DNA from: Granulicella arctica
GTDB lineage: Bacteria > Acidobacteriota > Terriglobia > Terriglobales > Acidobacteriaceae
Direction: 5' to 3'
NCBI RefSeq assembly: GCF_013410065.1
Contig: NZ_JACCCW010000001.1
Span: 1,607,187 to 1,671,186 of the forward strand
Length of the DNA stretch: 64,000 bases
The notes beneath the pieces are model-generated. The model searched no databases, had not been told where the DNA came from, and saw only the letters and a program-made list of their open reading frames with translations. This document shows positions 62,030-64,000 of the stretch, piece by piece (position 1 is the stretch's first letter; every line of letters begins with the position of its first letter). A program made the position numbers and the translations under genes.

Positions 62030-62608
62030 ATGATGAGTCTGCGTTCGTATGTCTGTTTCGCCCTTGCCTTTGCCGCACCTTTGGCTGTGCCGGTTTCGAT
62101 GACCGCGCAGGAGCCTCCGGCGGTTGCCCAGAGCCTTGGCTCGCTGGCTGACCAGCCCGGTACGCATACGGCGTTCAGCTTCGACCGGTCGCTGATGCAG
62201 ATTGCTCAGAACCTGTTGCAGAGCAATGGGATGGATGCGAATCGGGCCGCGGCGGCGTTGACTGGAATCTCGGTGGATTCGTATCACTATCCGCGTCCGG
62301 CTTTTTATACGCCGGAGGTGATGGGGACGATCATCGATACGTTTCATACGGCGGGGTGGAAGCATCTGGTGAATGGGAACCAGACGCCGGCGAACTCGGC
62401 CCAGCCTCATGCGGCGTTGACGGATATGTGGCTGCACTTCAGCGGGGCGGATGTTGACGATTTTATGGTGATGATTCGTGCGCCGAAGGATATGACGGTG
62501 ATCCAGGTGACGGGGGATCTGCGGCCGCTAGACCTGCTGCATCTGAGCGGGCACTTCGGGATTCCGAAGGTGGACCCGAATGCGGTGATGGTGCCTGCTC
62601 CACGATAA
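62030..62608 (+). CDS. Hypothetical secreted protein
   Basis: 192 residues. Signal peptide MMSLRSYVCFALAFAAPLAV, cleaved near MTAQ. The rest (MQIAQNLLQSNGMDANRAAA, ALTGISVDSYHYPRPAFYTP, VNGNQTPANSAQPHAALTDM, VDDFMVMIRAPKDMTVIQVT) resembles DUF4252-type proteins in general pattern, a weak impression. GCAGGAGCC before the double ATG supports translation. No operon partner. Confidence 0.6.
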   Translation: MMSLRSYVCFALAFAAPLAVPVSMTAQEPPAVAQSLGSLADQPGTHTAFSFDRSLMQIAQNLLQSNGMDANRAAAALTGISVDSYHYPRPAFYTPEVMGTIIDTFHTAGWKHLVNGNQTPANSAQPHAALTDMWLHFSGADVDDFMVMIRAPKDMTVIQVTGDLRPLDLLHLSGHFGIPKVDPNAVMVPAPR

Positions 62609-63054
62609 ATGTGACTGGTTTTTCGTGGTGCCCCCTCCCCCCATCTTTGAATTCAAAATATGGAGAACAAAGGACTTAGGTCTGGACCTAGATATGGCTT
62701 AGGTCCGGGCATTTGTTTGTTTGGAGCGTGGTGGGGAGGCTAGGTCTACTTCTATTGTATTGGGTTGGATGAGGTGAATGTGCCACGCGTTTGTGTAGGA
62801 TTGGCGCGGGTTTGATGGGGTTTGTGAGTTGACAGGGATTTTGGGTGGATCGGTGGCTACGATGGACGGATTGCTTCAGGTTTGGTCATCGCTCGTCCAC
62901 GATTGACGAAAACTGCTAGTTGTACCTCCGACGAATTAACTTTCGGTGTCTATCCGCATGATGTTGCCTCCCGAGTCAGCGATGATTAAACTCAGATCTC
63001 CAAAGGCCATAAAGCAGGCTATGCTGCTCTGAATGGTGGCACTCTTGGGGTTCC
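62609..63054. other. Gap without a recognisable gene
   Basis: 446 bp of mixed, T-rich sequence on the plus strand. A short imperfect direct repeat (GGACTTAGGTCTGGACCTAG-like, about 62669-62705) contains self-complementary AGGTCTGGACCT. No gene, tRNA or clear terminator seen. Confidence 0.45.
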
Positions 63055-63246
63055 ATGAACCTTCTTTTCTACTTCGAGTTCTCCTCCGGGGCTGAAACTA
63101 AGCAACAGAGCTATGACGATCTGCGAGGTATTCCAATTCCTAATGTTGGAGACTCTATCTGTCCGGGGCAGGGCCAATGTAAGATTCTCAGCCGCACATT
63201 TAGTTATCACTCCCAGGGTCTCACTATCTATTTCCTCTGCGAGTAA
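63055..63246 (+). CDS. Small hypothetical protein or C-terminal remnant
   Basis: 63 residues: FSSGAETKQQSYDDLRGIPI, NVGDSICPGQGQCKILSRTF, ending GLTIYFLCE. Composition is protein-like with aromatic strands and two Cys, but no family is recognised and there is no strong ribosome site. It could be the end of a truncated gene. Codon use is AT-rich like its right neighbour. Confidence 0.35.
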   Translation: MNLLFYFEFSSGAETKQQSYDDLRGIPIPNVGDSICPGQGQCKILSRTFSYHSQGLTIYFLCE

Positions 63247-63300
63247 CTTGCCGATCGGCTGTAGCTGACCTCACCTTGCCTCTGAGAAAGACGTTGACAG

Positions 63301-63885
63301 ATGCTTCACCTAGCCCCAGAAACTCATGGTTCGCTCTTCACAGCTTATGGTGCACTCTTGGTCGCATTTGTAGCGGGTGCCTTCTCCTTGCTGGGGTTGA
63401 CTGTTGCAAAGGAGAATAAGGTCTCCGAATTCAGACAAGAGTGGATTAATGCACTCCGAGAGGACATCGCCGAATTCATAGCTCAAGCACAGCTGATCCA
63501 TTCAGAGATTTCCGAGTATGTAAGGGGCGAGTGCGCTGATTATCGAGATCATTTAGACCGTACCCGCGATCCCTATCTTGATCTGAATCGAGCCTCCACT
63601 CGAATAAAACTACGACTGAATCTAGCAGAGGAAGATAACAAGACGCTCATGAACTCTATGGGCGAATTGCAAGACATCTTGAGGACTAGGCCAGATAATA
63701 TAGCGCTCTTTCAAACACAGTTTGGACCTGCGTCGAAGAATGTAGAAATACAAACGTCGCTAATCCTTGCTAAGGAATGGAAACGGGTTAAAGCAGGGGA
63801 AACAGGCTACAAGCGCGCAAGAAGAATTGCGCTTGTAGTCCTTTCGATCTCTTTGTTGGCTGTTGTGATATCGCTTTTCTGCTAG
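63301..63885 (+). CDS. Hypothetical two-span membrane protein with coiled-coil middle
   Basis: 194 residues. A membrane span at about 14-36 (AYGALLVAFVAGAFSLLGLT), then KVSEFRQEWINALREDIAEF and a helical, charged middle. The second span is at the very C-terminus (ALVVLSISLLAVVISLF). The FRQ-WINALRE-IAEF pattern recurs in uncharacterised membrane proteins often seen in accessory regions. AT-richer than the genes before it. Function unknown. Confidence 0.6.
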   Translation: MLHLAPETHGSLFTAYGALLVAFVAGAFSLLGLTVAKENKVSEFRQEWINALREDIAEFIAQAQLIHSEISEYVRGECADYRDHLDRTRDPYLDLNRASTRIKLRLNLAEEDNKTLMNSMGELQDILRTRPDNIALFQTQFGPASKNVEIQTSLILAKEWKRVKAGETGYKRARRIALVVLSISLLAVVISLFC

Positions 63886-63909
63886 CACGCTAGCACGCTA
63901 GCACGCTAG
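63881..63909 (+). repeat. Tandem 8-bp repeat at the end of a gene
   Basis: GCTAGCAC three times plus GCTAG, beginning over the TAG stop of the preceding gene. GCTAGC is self-complementary, so each unit can pair. Likely a slippage-prone tract. Nothing gene-like follows to 64000. Confidence 0.7.
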
Positions 63910-64000
63910 ACCGATGTACAGATGGTCTACGCACAATTTCAGGTAATCACTGGAAAGCGGATCTACGTCTCACCTTTTATACGCGAGGTCGATGCACTCC

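Overview
The window looks like chromosomal DNA of a soil acidobacterium of the Terriglobus/Granulicella/Edaphobacter type (class Terriglobia). Supporting signs are an Oar-like TonB-dependent receptor with an N-terminal carboxypeptidase-regulatory domain, a secreted VWA protein of the acidobacterial type, a Reg_prop/Y_Y_Y sensor kinase, a short PheT, and strong GC-third-position bias in the housekeeping genes. The assignment is an inference from gene content; no rRNA is present.

Layout. (1) 1-6.6 kb: accessory-looking DNA with an ECF sigma factor, a gutted glycosyltransferase pseudogene, an SDR oxidoreductase, a large sensor histidine kinase without a nearby response regulator, and a secreted HExxH putative metallopeptidase. 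It ends in a decayed 3' half of a tRNA-Ala gene. (2) about 6.96-36.24 kb: a candidate 29-kb integrated island. A 37-bp piece of tRNA-Phe (one mismatch) is repeated at both ends, an integrase and an excisionase-like gene lie beside the intact tRNA-Phe, and a 20-bp sequence with two ATGTGTC boxes sits just inside each end, as expected of integrase arm sites. The island's conjugation machinery is in ruins: virB2 is truncated, virB9 has lost its 5' end to an IS5-type transposase gene, virB10 is fused in frame to a VWA (DUF2201-like) protein, and Gp157, RNase HI, caspase-like and TniA-like genes are broken. (3) Inside the island lies an intact catabolic block (12.1-26.9 kb): TonB receptor, exported nucleoside hydrolase, PucR-type regulator, MmsA-type semialdehyde dehydrogenase, PreT and PreA (dihydropyrimidine dehydrogenase), an NCS1 nucleobase transporter, a class III omega-aminotransferase and a secreted amidohydrolase. 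Together they suggest uptake of nucleosides, release of uracil or thymine, and reductive pyrimidine degradation. The two middle hydrolases (dihydropyrimidinase and beta-ureidopropionase) are not in the window. (4) 36.5-64 kb: mostly core-type genes: secreted adenosine deaminase-like protein, DUF1684 protein, glucan phosphorylase, an MdtABC-like RND efflux operon, a HAD-UbiA fusion, pheS/pheT split by a foreign gene, a cluster of three parS-like palindromes, zapB-like and zapA genes, a TlpA-like thioredoxin, a 6S-like structured RNA, a divergent Lgt-family protein, an RluD-type pseudouridine synthase and a VWA protein. The right edge returns to AT-richer accessory DNA.

The most notable signals are the island with its arm-type repeats and pyrimidine cargo, a LysR regulator bracketed by two nearly identical 23-bp palindromes pointing outward (one before the virB2 remnant), the two in-frame chimeric genes left by collapse of the conjugation module, the parS-like cluster beside zapA, and the perfect 21-bp hairpin plus low-GC gene between pheS and pheT. 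All functional calls come from reading the sequence and recalling families; no database search was run.
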